A DNA stretch of 58,061 bases from Propioniciclava tarda (lineage in GTDB: Bacteria > Actinomycetota > Actinomycetes > Propionibacteriales > Propionibacteriaceae), in the NCBI RefSeq assembly GCF_900182665.1, contig NZ_FXTL01000020.1, positions 1 through 58,061 on the forward strand. The letters run 5' to 3'. Under the pieces are notes generated by a model. The model ran no database searches. It was not told the DNA's origin and saw only the letters and a list, made by a program, of their open reading frames with translations. The position numbers and the translations under genes were made by a program. Numbering within the stretch: position 1 is the stretch's first letter; each line of letters opens with the position of its first letter. Shown piece after piece: positions 40,824 to 49,062 of the stretch.

Positions 40824-40845
40824 AGTGAGTGAGCGCTCACTCACT
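40824..40845. promoter_or_regulatory. TetR operator, copy 2, overlapping the 3' end of the PTS gene
   Basis: A perfect 22-bp palindrome (AGTGAGTGAGC and its complement) with the same core as copy 1. It contains the stop codon of the upstream minus-strand gene (TGA at 40839-40837). Confidence 0.7.
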
Positions 40846-43227
40846 GACCTGGCGCACCGCCTGCTTGATCTGAGCCACCATCGGCGGCCGCACGCTGAGC
40901 TCGCTCACCCCCAGCGAGACGAGCCGGGCGACGGCGTCCGGCTCGTTGGCGATCGATCCGCACACGGCGATCGGTTTGCCGGGCAGACCGCGGCAGGTGA
41001 GCTCGATGAGGTCCCAGACGGCGGGGTCATCGAGGGACGATAGCCGCGACACGGCCGCGTTCGTGCGGTCGCTGGCCAGGGTGTACTGGGCGAGGTCGTT
41101 GGTGCCGATGCTGACGAAGTCGACGAGCCCGGCGAAGTCGGCCGCCCGGATCGCCGCCGCGGGCACCTCGACCATGATGCCGACCGGCAACTCGACCGGG
41201 CCTAGCCCGGCGAGGGCCTCGTCCAGGACGCCGCGGGCCCAGCTCACCTCCTCGGGACGCGTGACCATCGGGAACATCACCCGAATCGGGGTCTCGCGCG
41301 CGGCCATCGCGATGCCGCGCAGCTGCTCGGCGAACAGGTCGCGGGCCTTGCGCATCGTCCGGATGCCGCGCTCGCCGAGCGCCGGGTTGGGCTCGCGGCT
41401 CGGGGTGAAGAAGGCCACGGGCTTGTCACCGCCGGCGTCCCAGGTCCGGATCGACAGCGGCCCGCCGATGGTCTTGCCCAGCGCGACGTAGACCTCGGCC
41501 TGTTCCTCCGCCGTGGGCGCCTGGCGGCGGGCGGCGAACAGGATCTCGGTCCGGACCACCCCTGAGCCCTCGGCCCCGGCCGCGGCGGCCGCGAGGGCGT
41601 CCGCCAGCGACGAGACGTTCGCCTCGACCAGGACGCGGCGCCCGTCGAGGGTGTAGGCCGGTTCGTGCGCGCGCGACAGGGCGGACGCCGCCGCCTCCAT
41701 CCGCTCGGCGTTGAGGCGCTCGAGAGCGGTGACCAGCGTCGGATCCGGGTCGAGCCATAGCTCGCGCGTCACCGGGTCGAACGCGACGTGCCGTCCCTCG
41801 GCGAGCGCGCGCGCGTCCTCGCGTCCGGTCAGCACCGGGATGCCGCGCGCCTCGGCCGTCAGGGCCCCGTGCCCGTGCGCGCCGCCGGTCGTGGTGATGA
41901 CGCCGAGGCACAGGCGCTGGTCGAGCCGGGTGGCCGTGGCGGCGTCCAGCTCTTCGACGAGCCAGACGCACGGCTCGCCGGGGTCGTCTTCGGCGAGCGG
42001 CTTGCGCATCAGGGCGAGCAGAAGCAGCCGCCGGACGCTGCGCACGTCCTGGGCGCGCTCGCGCAGGTAGGGGTCGGTGAGAGCGTCCAGCTCGCGGGCC
42101 AGCCCGGTCAGGTGTTCGACGACGGCATCGACGGCGCTGAAGCCCTCGGTGATGCGTCCGACCACGGCGTGCGCCAGCTCCCGGTCGGACGCCAGCAGCG
42201 CCTGCGCGTGCAGGATTCCGGCCGAGGCAGTGCGGGTCAGTGCGAGGGCGTCGAGGTAGTCCTCGACCTCCTCGACGGCGTCGTTGAAGCGCGCGAACTC
42301 GATCTTGGGGCTGCCCGGGTGGTAGCCGTCCACGGCCGGCACCGACGTGCGCCGATGGATCGGCCCGACGACGATCTGGGTTCCGGACGCCGTCGGCGCC
42401 GGCGTCGCTCCGTTCCCGACGGCCAGCTCGGACGCCGCGGGCTCACGCGGGGCGCGGGGCGGGCGGCGGCGTCCGCTCGTTTCACCGAAGTCGCGGGCGG
42501 CGAGGTCGGCCAGGATGTTGCGGACCTTCTCGGCGTCCGGCCCGGTGATGCGTGCCTCGAGGACGTGGCCGCGCCGGATCTCGAGGGCCGCCAGGGCGCT
42601 GAGGCTGCCGGCGGCGGCGGGGCCGCGTCCAGTGGTGGCGTTGCTGATCAGGACGTCCGCGTTCAGCCCCCGCAGGGAAGTGACGATCGCCGCCGACGGG
42701 CGGATGTGCAGGCCGTGCTCGTTGTTGACCGGCGTCCGCCAGGTGAGGCTGACCGGCCGGGCCTTGGCCTGGGGCCGGGGCGCCTGGAGGCGCAGGGGGG
42801 TGGCCGAGGTTGCACCGTCCGGGTTGAGGCGGCGCGCCTTGCCGACCAGGGCCTGCCGGGCCTCGACGGCGACCGCGTCCAGACCGACGCCGCTGGCGGC
42901 CGCGGTGACCGCGGCGAGCAGGCCTTCGACGAGGGGGCCGGAGGAGATCACGACGCGATCGGCCAGGTCGGCGTCCAGGAACCGGACGGCCAGCTCGGCG
43001 CTCATGATCGCGCTGCCGCCGTCCAGCAGCACCAGGACCCCGGCGTCCGAGTCGACGGCCTTGATCGCGACGGAAATGGCCGCCGCGTCCGTGCCGAAGC
43101 CGCCGTCGGTGGTGCCGGCCGCCACCGCGATCTCGGGCGCGGGGCCGGCGGGCAGCAGGCCGGAGGCCAGCGCGACCGCCGCTTCGGCGAGCGGGCGACT
43201 GTGGCTGACGACGACGATGCCGATCAC
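40837..43227 (-). CDS. DhaM-type multiphosphoryl protein: EIIA(Dha)-HPr-Enzyme I fusion
   Basis: A 796-residue fusion. Residues 1-130 are a DhaM EIIA domain (VVVSHSRPLAEA, active H9); residues 160-245 an HPr domain (EHGLHIRPSA, active H174); residues 280-796 a full Enzyme I with active H453 (GGAHGHGALTAEARG), the PEP-binding TWDAGGDKP and MFPMVTRPEE blocks and the C-terminal VCGSIAN cysteine. E. coli DhaM has only part of EI; here the PEP-binding domain is complete, so the protein could phosphorylate itself from PEP. Its normal client is dihydroxyacetone kinase (DhaK/DhaL), but neither gene is in the window. Start taken as GTG 43227, which fits the family N-terminus; the frame is open to 43404. 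Confidence 0.85.
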   Translation of the reverse strand: MIGIVVVSHSRPLAEAAVALASGLLPAGPAPEIAVAAGTTDGGFGTDAAAISVAIKAVDSDAGVLVLLDGGSAIMSAELAVRFLDADLADRVVISSGPLVEGLLAAVTAAASGVGLDAVAVEARQALVGKARRLNPDGATSATPLRLQAPRPQAKARPVSLTWRTPVNNEHGLHIRPSAAIVTSLRGLNADVLISNATTGRGPAAAGSLSALAALEIRRGHVLEARITGPDAEKVRNILADLAARDFGETSGRRRPPRAPREPAASELAVGNGATPAPTASGTQIVVGPIHRRTSVPAVDGYHPGSPKIEFARFNDAVEEVEDYLDALALTRTASAGILHAQALLASDRELAHAVVGRITEGFSAVDAVVEHLTGLARELDALTDPYLRERAQDVRSVRRLLLLALMRKPLAEDDPGEPCVWLVEELDAATATRLDQRLCLGVITTTGGAHGHGALTAEARGIPVLTGREDARALAEGRHVAFDPVTRELWLDPDPTLVTALERLNAERMEAAASALSRAHEPAYTLDGRRVLVEANVSSLADALAAAAAGAEGSGVVRTEILFAARRQAPTAEEQAEVYVALGKTIGGPLSIRTWDAGGDKPVAFFTPSREPNPALGERGIRTMRKARDLFAEQLRGIAMAARETPIRVMFPMVTRPEEVSWARGVLDEALAGLGPVELPVGIMVEVPAAAIRAADFAGLVDFVSIGTNDLAQYTLASDRTNAAVSRLSSLDDPAVWDLIELTCRGLPGKPIAVCGSIANEPDAVARLVSLGVSELSVRPPMVAQIKQAVRQVSE

Positions 43228-43385
43228 GGATGCGTCCCGGCAGGCGAACGCCTGTCCCCAGCCACCGCGTCGTGGCTGACGTATCCCTTCGTCATGGGGC
43301 GTAGTCAACCATTGGTCTTCGGATTGGTCCACGCAAGAACGCGATGTCGTATTTCCGCTAGTACTGCAGTCGCGTCCGGGCAAGG

Positions 43386-44906
43386 ATGAGGGGCGTGATT
43401 CCAACCCGAGCGGCCTGCCTGCAAGCCGTGGCGAGCCGCGATACCCGCTTCGACGGGCAGTTCTTCACCGCCGTCCGGACGACCCGCATCTACTGCCGCC
43501 CCTCCTGCCCGGCCATGACGCCACGCGAAGAGAACATGAGCTTCTACCCCTCGGCGGCCGCCGCCCAGGACGCCGGCTACCGGGCCTGCCGCCGCTGCCG
43601 TCCGGACACGGTGCCCGGGAGCCCCGACTGGGACGTCCGGGCGGACGCGCTCGCCCGCGCGATGCGGTTGATCGGCGACGGGGTGGTCGAACGCGAGGGG
43701 GTGCCCGGGGTCGCCGCGCGGCTCGGGTACTCCACGCGGCAGCTGCAGCGGATCACCCTCGGCGAGCTCGGCGCCTCCCCGCTCGCCATCGCCCGTAGTC
43801 AGCGGGCGCATACGGCGCGCATCCTGATCGAGACATCGCCGATGCCGCTCAGCGACGTGGCCTATGCGGCTGGGTTTGGGTCCATCCGGTCGTTCAACGA
43901 GGCGATCAAGGTGGCATTCGACCGGACGCCCACCCAGCTGCGCGACCTCAACCCGAATCTGCGCACTCTCAAGGGCGGCTCCGCGGGCGAATCGGCGTCG
44001 TCGGGCGGTCTGAGAGGGACGAAAACCGTGTTGGGCCGCGTCGACGTGCGCCTGGCGTTTCGGCCACCGCTGGCGTCCGGGCCGCTGTTCGGGCACCTGG
44101 CGGCGACGGCCGTGCCCGGAGTTGAGGAGTGGCGGGACGGCGCCTACCGCCGAACGCTGCGCCTCCCGCACGGGCCCGGCATCGTCGCGCTCGCGCCTCG
44201 GACGGACCACGTCGCCGCGACCCTGTGGCTGTCCGATCCGCGCGACCTGACGCCCGCCATCGGCCGCTGCCGCCGGCTGCTCGATCTGGACGCCGACCCG
44301 ATCGCCGTCGACGCCGCCCTGGGTGCGGACCCGGCCCTGGCGCCGCTCGTCGCCGCGGGGCCCGGCGCACGGATCCCGCGCACCGTGGACGCGTCCGAGC
44401 TGGCGCTCCGGATCGTCCTGGGCCAGCAGGTCTCCACGGCCGCCGCCGCGACGACCACCGGACGCCTCGTCGAGCGGCTTGGTGAGCCCGTGATCGACCC
44501 CGCCGGCGACCTGACCAGGCTGTTTCCCACCCCGGATGCCGTCGCCACGCTCGAAGCGTCCGAGATTCCCGGGCCCCGCGCGCGGGCCGAGGCGCTCGTC
44601 ACGCTGGCGTCCGCCCTGGCGTCCGGACGCCTCGAGCTCGGGCCGGGTGCCGACTGGGACGAGGCGGGGCGCACGCTGGCGTCGCTGAAGGGCCTCGGGC
44701 CCTGGACCATCGAACTCATCGCCATGCGCGGACTGGGCGACCCGGACGCCTTCCCGGCCGGCGATCTCGGGCTGCGGCGGGCACTGGCGTCCGTCGGCGA
44801 TCCCGAGGTCGGCCGCTGGCGACCCTGGCGCTCGTATGCTGCCCAGTACCTGTGGGCGACGCTTGACCACCCGATCAACCGGCCACCCCAGGAGAGGACG
44901 CCATGA
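43386..44906 (+). CDS. alkA: Ada-type/AlkA fusion: methyl-phosphotriester sensor with DNA-3-methyladenine glycosylase
   Basis: A 506-residue fusion. Residues 1-80 are an Ada N-terminal zinc domain with C37, C41, C68 and C71 (YCRPSC and ACRRC), which accepts methyl groups from DNA phosphates. Residues 85-175 are an AraC-type DNA-binding domain (GVAARLGYSTRQLQRI, VAYAAGFGSIRSFNEAIKVAF). Residues 205-500 are an AlkA glycosylase with the helix-hairpin-helix LKGLGPWTIELIAMRGLG and the catalytic Asp in FPAGDLGL. It both senses and repairs alkylation damage. It overlaps ogt by 4 nt. Start is ATG 43386 or GTG 43395. Confidence 0.92.
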   Translation: MRGVIPTRAACLQAVASRDTRFDGQFFTAVRTTRIYCRPSCPAMTPREENMSFYPSAAAAQDAGYRACRRCRPDTVPGSPDWDVRADALARAMRLIGDGVVEREGVPGVAARLGYSTRQLQRITLGELGASPLAIARSQRAHTARILIETSPMPLSDVAYAAGFGSIRSFNEAIKVAFDRTPTQLRDLNPNLRTLKGGSAGESASSGGLRGTKTVLGRVDVRLAFRPPLASGPLFGHLAATAVPGVEEWRDGAYRRTLRLPHGPGIVALAPRTDHVAATLWLSDPRDLTPAIGRCRRLLDLDADPIAVDAALGADPALAPLVAAGPGARIPRTVDASELALRIVLGQQVSTAAAATTTGRLVERLGEPVIDPAGDLTRLFPTPDAVATLEASEIPGPRARAEALVTLASALASGRLELGPGADWDEAGRTLASLKGLGPWTIELIAMRGLGDPDAFPAGDLGLRRALASVGDPEVGRWRPWRSYAAQYLWATLDHPINRPPQERTP

Positions 44907-45388
44907 AACTCCGCATCGTCGACAGCCCGCTCGGCCCTTTGACCCTCGTCGTGAACGACTCCGGGGCGCTGCAGGCGCTCGCCATGGCCGATCAGAAGTG
45001 GGGTCCCGAGCCGGACGCCGACCTCGGCGAGCGCGACGACACCGTCGCAGCGGACGCCGTCGCGCAGCTGGCCGAGTACTTCGCCGGCACCCGCACCGAG
45101 TTCGACCTCGCGCTCGCGCCGGTCGGCACCGACTTCCAGCGCGGGGTCTGGGCGGCCCTGGGCGAGATTCCGTTCGGGACGACCGAAACCTACGGACGCC
45201 TCGCCGAGCGCATCGGGCATCCGCGAGGGACGCGCGCCGTGGGCGCCGCCACCGGGCGCAATCCGATCGGCATCATCATCCCGTGCCACCGCCTCGTCGG
45301 GGCGTCCGGCGGGTTGACCGGCTATGCCGGCGGCCTGGACCGTAAGCGCTGGCTGCTCGACTTCGAGTCCGGGGGAGTCCTGGTCTAA
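44903..45388 (+). CDS. ogt: methylated-DNA-protein cysteine methyltransferase
   Basis: A 161-residue O6-alkylguanine-DNA alkyltransferase that transfers the methyl group irreversibly to its own C128 in IIIPCHRLVG. The DNA-binding helix region (FQRGVWAALGEIPFGTTETYGRLAERIG) and RAVGAATGRNP are typical. It completes, with the upstream Ada-AlkA fusion, an alkylation-repair operon. A repeat array begins 11 bp after its stop. Confidence 0.95.
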   Translation: MKLRIVDSPLGPLTLVVNDSGALQALAMADQKWGPEPDADLGERDDTVAADAVAQLAEYFAGTRTEFDLALAPVGTDFQRGVWAALGEIPFGTTETYGRLAERIGHPRGTRAVGAATGRNPIGIIIPCHRLVGASGGLTGYAGGLDRKRWLLDFESGGVLV

Positions 45389-45395
45389 GGGCCTG

Positions 45396-45654
45396 AGGGC
45401 TTCGACAGGCTCAGCCAGCGGTTTGAGTTCAGCCAGTGGTGCTTGGTCAGGACGGCGGGGGGCTTCGACAAGCTCAGCCGACGGCGCTCGACTCAACCAA
45501 CGGGGCCTGGTCAGGACGGCGGGGCTTCGACAAGCTCAGCCAACGGCGCTCGGCTCAGCTAGCGGCGCAAGGCTCGCTCTGCTCAACTGGCGTCCGTGCG
45601 GATCGGATGGTGCGCGGAGCCCAACTCGTCTCAGGTTCCTGAGCTTGTCGAAGG
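45396..45654. repeat. dispersed repeat array with 64-bp tandem unit
   Basis: Three direct CTTCGACA(A/G)GCTCAGCC units (from 45400, 45462 and 45526) and one inverted CTGAGCTTGTCGAAG (45639-45653). Two of the units are inside a tandem copy of about 64 bp that begins TGGTCAGGACGGCGGGG (45444 and 45508). The 45389-45701 gap contains no gene I can support. Confidence 0.8.
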
Positions 45655-45689
45655 ACTGTCGTGATGCGCTGCCAGCGGATCACCCCCAT

Positions 45690-45695
45690 TAGGCT
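45690..45695 (+). promoter_or_regulatory. -10 hexamer of leaderless lysS transcript
   Basis: TAGGCT, 6 nt before the GTG at 45702. Confidence 0.5.
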
Positions 45696-45701
45696 GACCC
45701 G

Positions 45702-47210
45702 GTGACCGAATCAACTCCGACCCAGCCGAGCGTGTCCGAGCAGATGCAGGTGCGCCTCGACAAGCGCGCCCGGCTGCTGGACGAGGGGCGGCCCCCGTAC
45801 CCGGTGACCGTCCCGCGCACCCACTCGCTGGCGGACGTGCGCGCAGGCTGGGGCCACCTCGAAGCCGGCCACGAGACCGACGACGTCGTCAGCGTGGTCG
45901 GACGCGTGATCTTCCTGCGCAACACCGGCAAGCTCTGCTTCGCGACCCTGGCCGACCAGTTCGGGCAGGCGTCCACGGGCGAGCGCCTGCAGGTGATGCT
46001 GAGCCTGGGCGAGGTCGGGCAGGACTCCCTGGACGCCTGGAAGGCCGACGTCGACCTCGGCGACTACGTGTCGATCACCGGACGCGTCATCAGCTCCAAG
46101 CGCGGCGAGCTTTCGGTGTACGCCCAGAGCTGGACGCTGGCGTCCAAGGCCCTTCGTCCGCTGCCGACGCTCCACAACGAGCTCAGCGAGGAGACCCGCG
46201 TCCGGCAGCGCTACGCCGACATGGTCGTGCGCGAGGCGGCGCGCGCCATGGTCCGGACGCGCGCCGCGATCACCCGCTCCATCCGCGAGACCCTGCATCG
46301 TGAGGGCTACCTGGAGGTCGAGACGCCGATCCTGCAGCTGATCCACGGCGGGGCGGCGGCGCGTCCGTTCAAGACGCACCTCAACGCCTTCAACCAGCAG
46401 ATGACGCTCCGCATCGCCCTCGAGCTGTACCTCAAGCGCGCCATGGTCGGCGGCACCGAGCGGGTCTACGAGATGGGACGCATCTTCCGCAACGAGGGCA
46501 TCGACTCCACGCACAGCGCCGAGTTCACGATGCTGGAGTTCTACGAGGCCTGGGCCGACCAGACGACCGTCGCGAACCGCCTCAAGCAGATCATCACCGA
46601 CGCCGCGGACGCCGTCGGCAGCCGCCAGATCGAGACCCCCAAGGGCGTCATCGACCTGGATGGCGAGTGGCGCTGGCTTCCGCTCTACACGGGGCTGAGC
46701 GAGAAGCTGGGCCGCGAGGTCACCATCGAGACCCCGCTCGCCACGCTGCAGTCGGACGCCGACGCCCACGGCGTCGAGTACGACCCGGCGTGGGGAGCGG
46801 ACAAGCTCGCCGTCGAGATGTTCGGCGAGCTGGTCGAGCCCGACCTGCTGCAGCCGACCTTCGTCTGCGACTACCCGGCGATCGCCCAGCCGCTGGCACG
46901 CGAGCATCGCTCGAAGCCGGGGCTCATCGAAGCCTGGGACCTCATCATCGGCGGCCTCGAGCGCGGCACGGGCTTCTCCGAGCTGATCGACCCGGTGATC
47001 CAGCGCGAGCGCCTCACCGAGCAGTCGCTGAAGGCGGCGGGCGGCGACCCCGAGGCGATGCAGCTCGACGAGGACTTCCTCAACGCCCTCGAGTTCGGCG
47101 CCCCGCCCATGGGCGGCGTCGGCCTCGGCATCGACCGGCTGATCATGCTCTTCACCGACGCCGGCATCCGCGAGACGATCCTGTTCCCGTTGCTGAAGCC
47201 GCAAGGCTGA
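45702..47210 (+). CDS. lysS: lysyl-tRNA synthetase, class II
   Basis: LysS (502 residues) charges tRNA-Lys. The N-terminal OB-fold anticodon-binding domain (about 55-160) is followed by the class II catalytic core: motif 1 in GYLEVETPILQ, motif 2 in FRNEGIDSTHSAEFTMLEFYEAW, and motif 3 in GVGLGIDRLIML. It starts with GTG and lacks a Shine-Dalgarno, so it is probably leaderless. A copy of the 37-nt palindrome starts 17 nt after the stop. Confidence 0.96.
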   Translation: MTESTPTQPSVSEQMQVRLDKRARLLDEGRPPYPVTVPRTHSLADVRAGWGHLEAGHETDDVVSVVGRVIFLRNTGKLCFATLADQFGQASTGERLQVMLSLGEVGQDSLDAWKADVDLGDYVSITGRVISSKRGELSVYAQSWTLASKALRPLPTLHNELSEETRVRQRYADMVVREAARAMVRTRAAITRSIRETLHREGYLEVETPILQLIHGGAAARPFKTHLNAFNQQMTLRIALELYLKRAMVGGTERVYEMGRIFRNEGIDSTHSAEFTMLEFYEAWADQTTVANRLKQIITDAADAVGSRQIETPKGVIDLDGEWRWLPLYTGLSEKLGREVTIETPLATLQSDADAHGVEYDPAWGADKLAVEMFGELVEPDLLQPTFVCDYPAIAQPLAREHRSKPGLIEAWDLIIGGLERGTGFSELIDPVIQRERLTEQSLKAAGGDPEAMQLDEDFLNALEFGAPPMGGVGLGIDRLIMLFTDAGIRETILFPLLKPQG

Positions 47211-47226
47211 GGACACCCGGCTTGCT

Positions 47227-47263
47227 GGCGGATGAGCTATCGCGTGGCGAGACCAATTCCGCC
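47227..47263. repeat. 37-nt nested palindrome family, copy C
   Basis: Outer arms GGCGGAT and TTCCGCC, inner arms CTATCGC and GCGAGAC around GTG. It lies 17 nt past the lysS stop and 33 nt before aroD. Confidence 0.7.
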
Positions 47264-47295
47264 AACAATCGCCGCACCGTTCGAGAGGAGCGCTC

Positions 47296-48042
47296 ATGGT
47301 CGCGAAGATCGGACGAGTCGACCTAGGTGACGGCCCGGTCAAGGTGATCGTCCCGCTGACGGCATCGACGCCGGACGACCTGCTCGCCCAGGCCAGCGTC
47401 GTCGCAGCCACCCCTGGCATCGACATCGTCGAGTGGCGAGTGGACCTGTTCTCCGACGCCCACCCGGACGCCGTGCTGGGCGTCCTTCCCGAACTCCGCG
47501 CCTCCCTCGGCTCACGGCCCCTGCTCGCCACCTTCCGGACCGCGGCCGAAGGCGGCCGCGAGATCGCGGCGTCCGACTATGTGGACCTCAACGTCGCCCT
47601 GATCGACTCAGGCCTGGTGGACGCCGTCGACGTCGAGCACCTGTTCGATGCGGCGTCCGGCGACGAGATTCTGGATGCGGCCGACGCGCGCGGCATCCCG
47701 GTGATCGGCTCCAACCATGACTTCGCGGCGACACCGAAGGCGTCCGAGATCGTCGGGCTGCTGCGCGACATGCACCGGCGCGGCATGGCGGTGTCCAAGA
47801 TCGCCGTGACCCCGACGAGCCCGGACGACGTCCTGACCGTCTTCGCGGCGTCCCGGGCGATGCGGCAGTTGCACCCCGAGGTGACGTTCTTCACGATCGC
47901 GATGGGGTCCGGCGGGGTGGTGACGCGCCTCGCGGGTCACCTCTTCGGCTCCTGCGCGACGTTCGCGATGGTCGGGACGGCGTCCGCCCCGGGCCAGGTG
48001 CCGGTCGACCAATTGCGCGCGGCGTTGGACCTGCTCGGCTAG
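47296..48042 (+). CDS. aroD: type I 3-dehydroquinate dehydratase
   Basis: AroD (248 residues) dehydrates 3-dehydroquinate in the shikimate pathway through a Schiff base. E46 and R48 (VEWRVD), R81 (TFRT), the general acid/base H141 (GSNHDF) and the Schiff-base lysine K168 (VSKIAV) are present, as is the C-terminal PGQVP loop. GAGAGGAGCGCTC precedes the ATG. Many actinobacteria use the unrelated type II enzyme (AroQ), so the type I form is worth noting; whether AroQ is also present elsewhere is unknown. Confidence 0.94.
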   Translation: MVAKIGRVDLGDGPVKVIVPLTASTPDDLLAQASVVAATPGIDIVEWRVDLFSDAHPDAVLGVLPELRASLGSRPLLATFRTAAEGGREIAASDYVDLNVALIDSGLVDAVDVEHLFDAASGDEILDAADARGIPVIGSNHDFAATPKASEIVGLLRDMHRRGMAVSKIAVTPTSPDDVLTVFAASRAMRQLHPEVTFFTIAMGSGGVVTRLAGHLFGSCATFAMVGTASAPGQVPVDQLRAALDLLG

Positions 48043-48049
48043 GACGCGG

Positions 48050-48340
48050 CTACTTCCACTGGGTCGCGATGAGGAAGCACGCGGTCATCAGAACCATGCC
48101 GATGACGACATTCCAGCCGCCCAGGGCCGCCATGAACGGGATGTACGCGGCCGCGATGTAGTACAGCACCAGCCACAGGACGCCCAGCAGGCCGACCACG
48201 ATGAACAGCGGCGCGAGCCATGGGGGGCTCTCGAGCGACGCCTGGCGGGCCTTGTTCTCGGACCGCCTGGCCGCAGCTTCGCTCTTGCGCTTGATGACGG
48301 CCTTGTCGTCCGCCGCCTTGCGTCCCTTCGACTCGGGCAC
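48050..48340 (-). CDS. crgA: cell division protein CrgA
   Basis: CrgA (96 residues) is a small membrane protein of the actinobacterial divisome that binds FtsZ, FtsI and FtsQ. A basic N-terminus (MPESKGRKAADDKAVIKRK) is followed by two membrane helices (about 42-64 and 72-92); the P-P-W-L-A-P element before the first helix is conserved. The GTG start has AGGAG 6 nt upstream. Position next to pabA and pknB is the canonical order. Confidence 0.9.
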   Translation of the reverse strand: MPESKGRKAADDKAVIKRKSEAAARRSENKARQASLESPPWLAPLFIVVGLLGVLWLVLYYIAAAYIPFMAALGGWNVVIGMVLMTACFLIATQWK

Positions 48341-48411
48341 TGCTAGCTCCTGTCACACCGCTGGATCGTCCGGGCTAGCGTAGCGGGTCCGGACGCCGCC
48401 GCCCCGACGCC

Positions 48412-48417
48412 TACCAT
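48412..48417 (+). promoter_or_regulatory. -10 hexamer of leaderless pabA/trpG transcript
   Basis: TACCAT, 7 nt before the ATG at 48425. Confidence 0.4.
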
Positions 48418-48424
48418 GTGCGCC

Positions 48425-49060
48425 ATGGCCCGGATCCTCGTCGTCGACAACTACGACTCCTTCGTCTACAACCTCGTGCAGTACCTGGCCCAGCTGGGCG
48501 CCGAGGTCGCTGTCTGGCGCAACGACGACTCACGCTTCGCCGATGCGTCCTGGCCGGACGCCTTCGACGGCGTCCTGCTGTCGCCCGGTCCGGGGACGCC
48601 GGAGGCGGCCGGAGTCTGCATCGACGTCGTCAAGAACCAGGCCGGACGCCTCCCCATCTTCGGCGTCTGCCTCGGGCTGCAGTCGATCGCGGTGGCCTAC
48701 GGCGGCGTGGTCGGACGCGCCCCCGAGCTGCTCCACGGCAAGACGTCCGAGGTCTTTCATGACGGACGCGGCGTCTTCGCTGGCCTGCCGAACCCGTTCA
48801 CCGCGACGCGCTACCACTCGCTGGCGCTCGACCCAGAGACCGTCCCGGACGCCCTCGAGGTGTCGGCCCGGACGGACTCGGGCGTGATCATGGCGATCCG
48901 GCACCGCGAGCTGCCGATCGAGTCGGTGCAGTTCCACCCGGAGTCCGTGCTCACCGAGTGCGGACATCAGCTGCTCGCGAACTGGCTGGTCGCCTGCGGC
49001 GACGCGGACGCCCCCGCGCGGGCGTCCGGGCTGACGCCCTTGATGAACGTGCCGGCGTAG
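48425..49060 (+). CDS. pabA: anthranilate/aminodeoxychorismate synthase glutaminase subunit
   Basis: A 211-residue class I glutamine amidotransferase (TrpG/PabA) that supplies ammonia from glutamine to the chorismate-using partner. The catalytic Cys is C82 in GVCLGLQ; the His-Glu pair is in VQFHPESVLT; the N-terminal VVDNYDSFVYNLVQYL is typical. No partner (TrpE/PabB) lies nearby, but a stand-alone copy at this site between crgA and pknB is common in actinobacteria. It is convergent with pknB, with 2 bp between stops. Confidence 0.92.
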   Translation: MARILVVDNYDSFVYNLVQYLAQLGAEVAVWRNDDSRFADASWPDAFDGVLLSPGPGTPEAAGVCIDVVKNQAGRLPIFGVCLGLQSIAVAYGGVVGRAPELLHGKTSEVFHDGRGVFAGLPNPFTATRYHSLALDPETVPDALEVSARTDSGVIMAIRHRELPIESVQFHPESVLTECGHQLLANWLVACGDADAPARASGLTPLMNVPA

Positions 49061-49062
49061 CC

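Noticed and set aside
45396-45654. The repeat array before lysS as a CRISPR
   Set aside because: Units are unevenly spaced, occur in both orientations, are scattered elsewhere including inside genes, and there are no cas genes.
45711-47531. 606-codon open frame opposite lysS, and similar long opposite-strand frames over modC, narH, cydD and the exporters
   Set aside because: At 70% GC long antisense frames are expected; their products are Arg/Gly/Ala-rich without recognisable motifs, and each lies on a clear gene.
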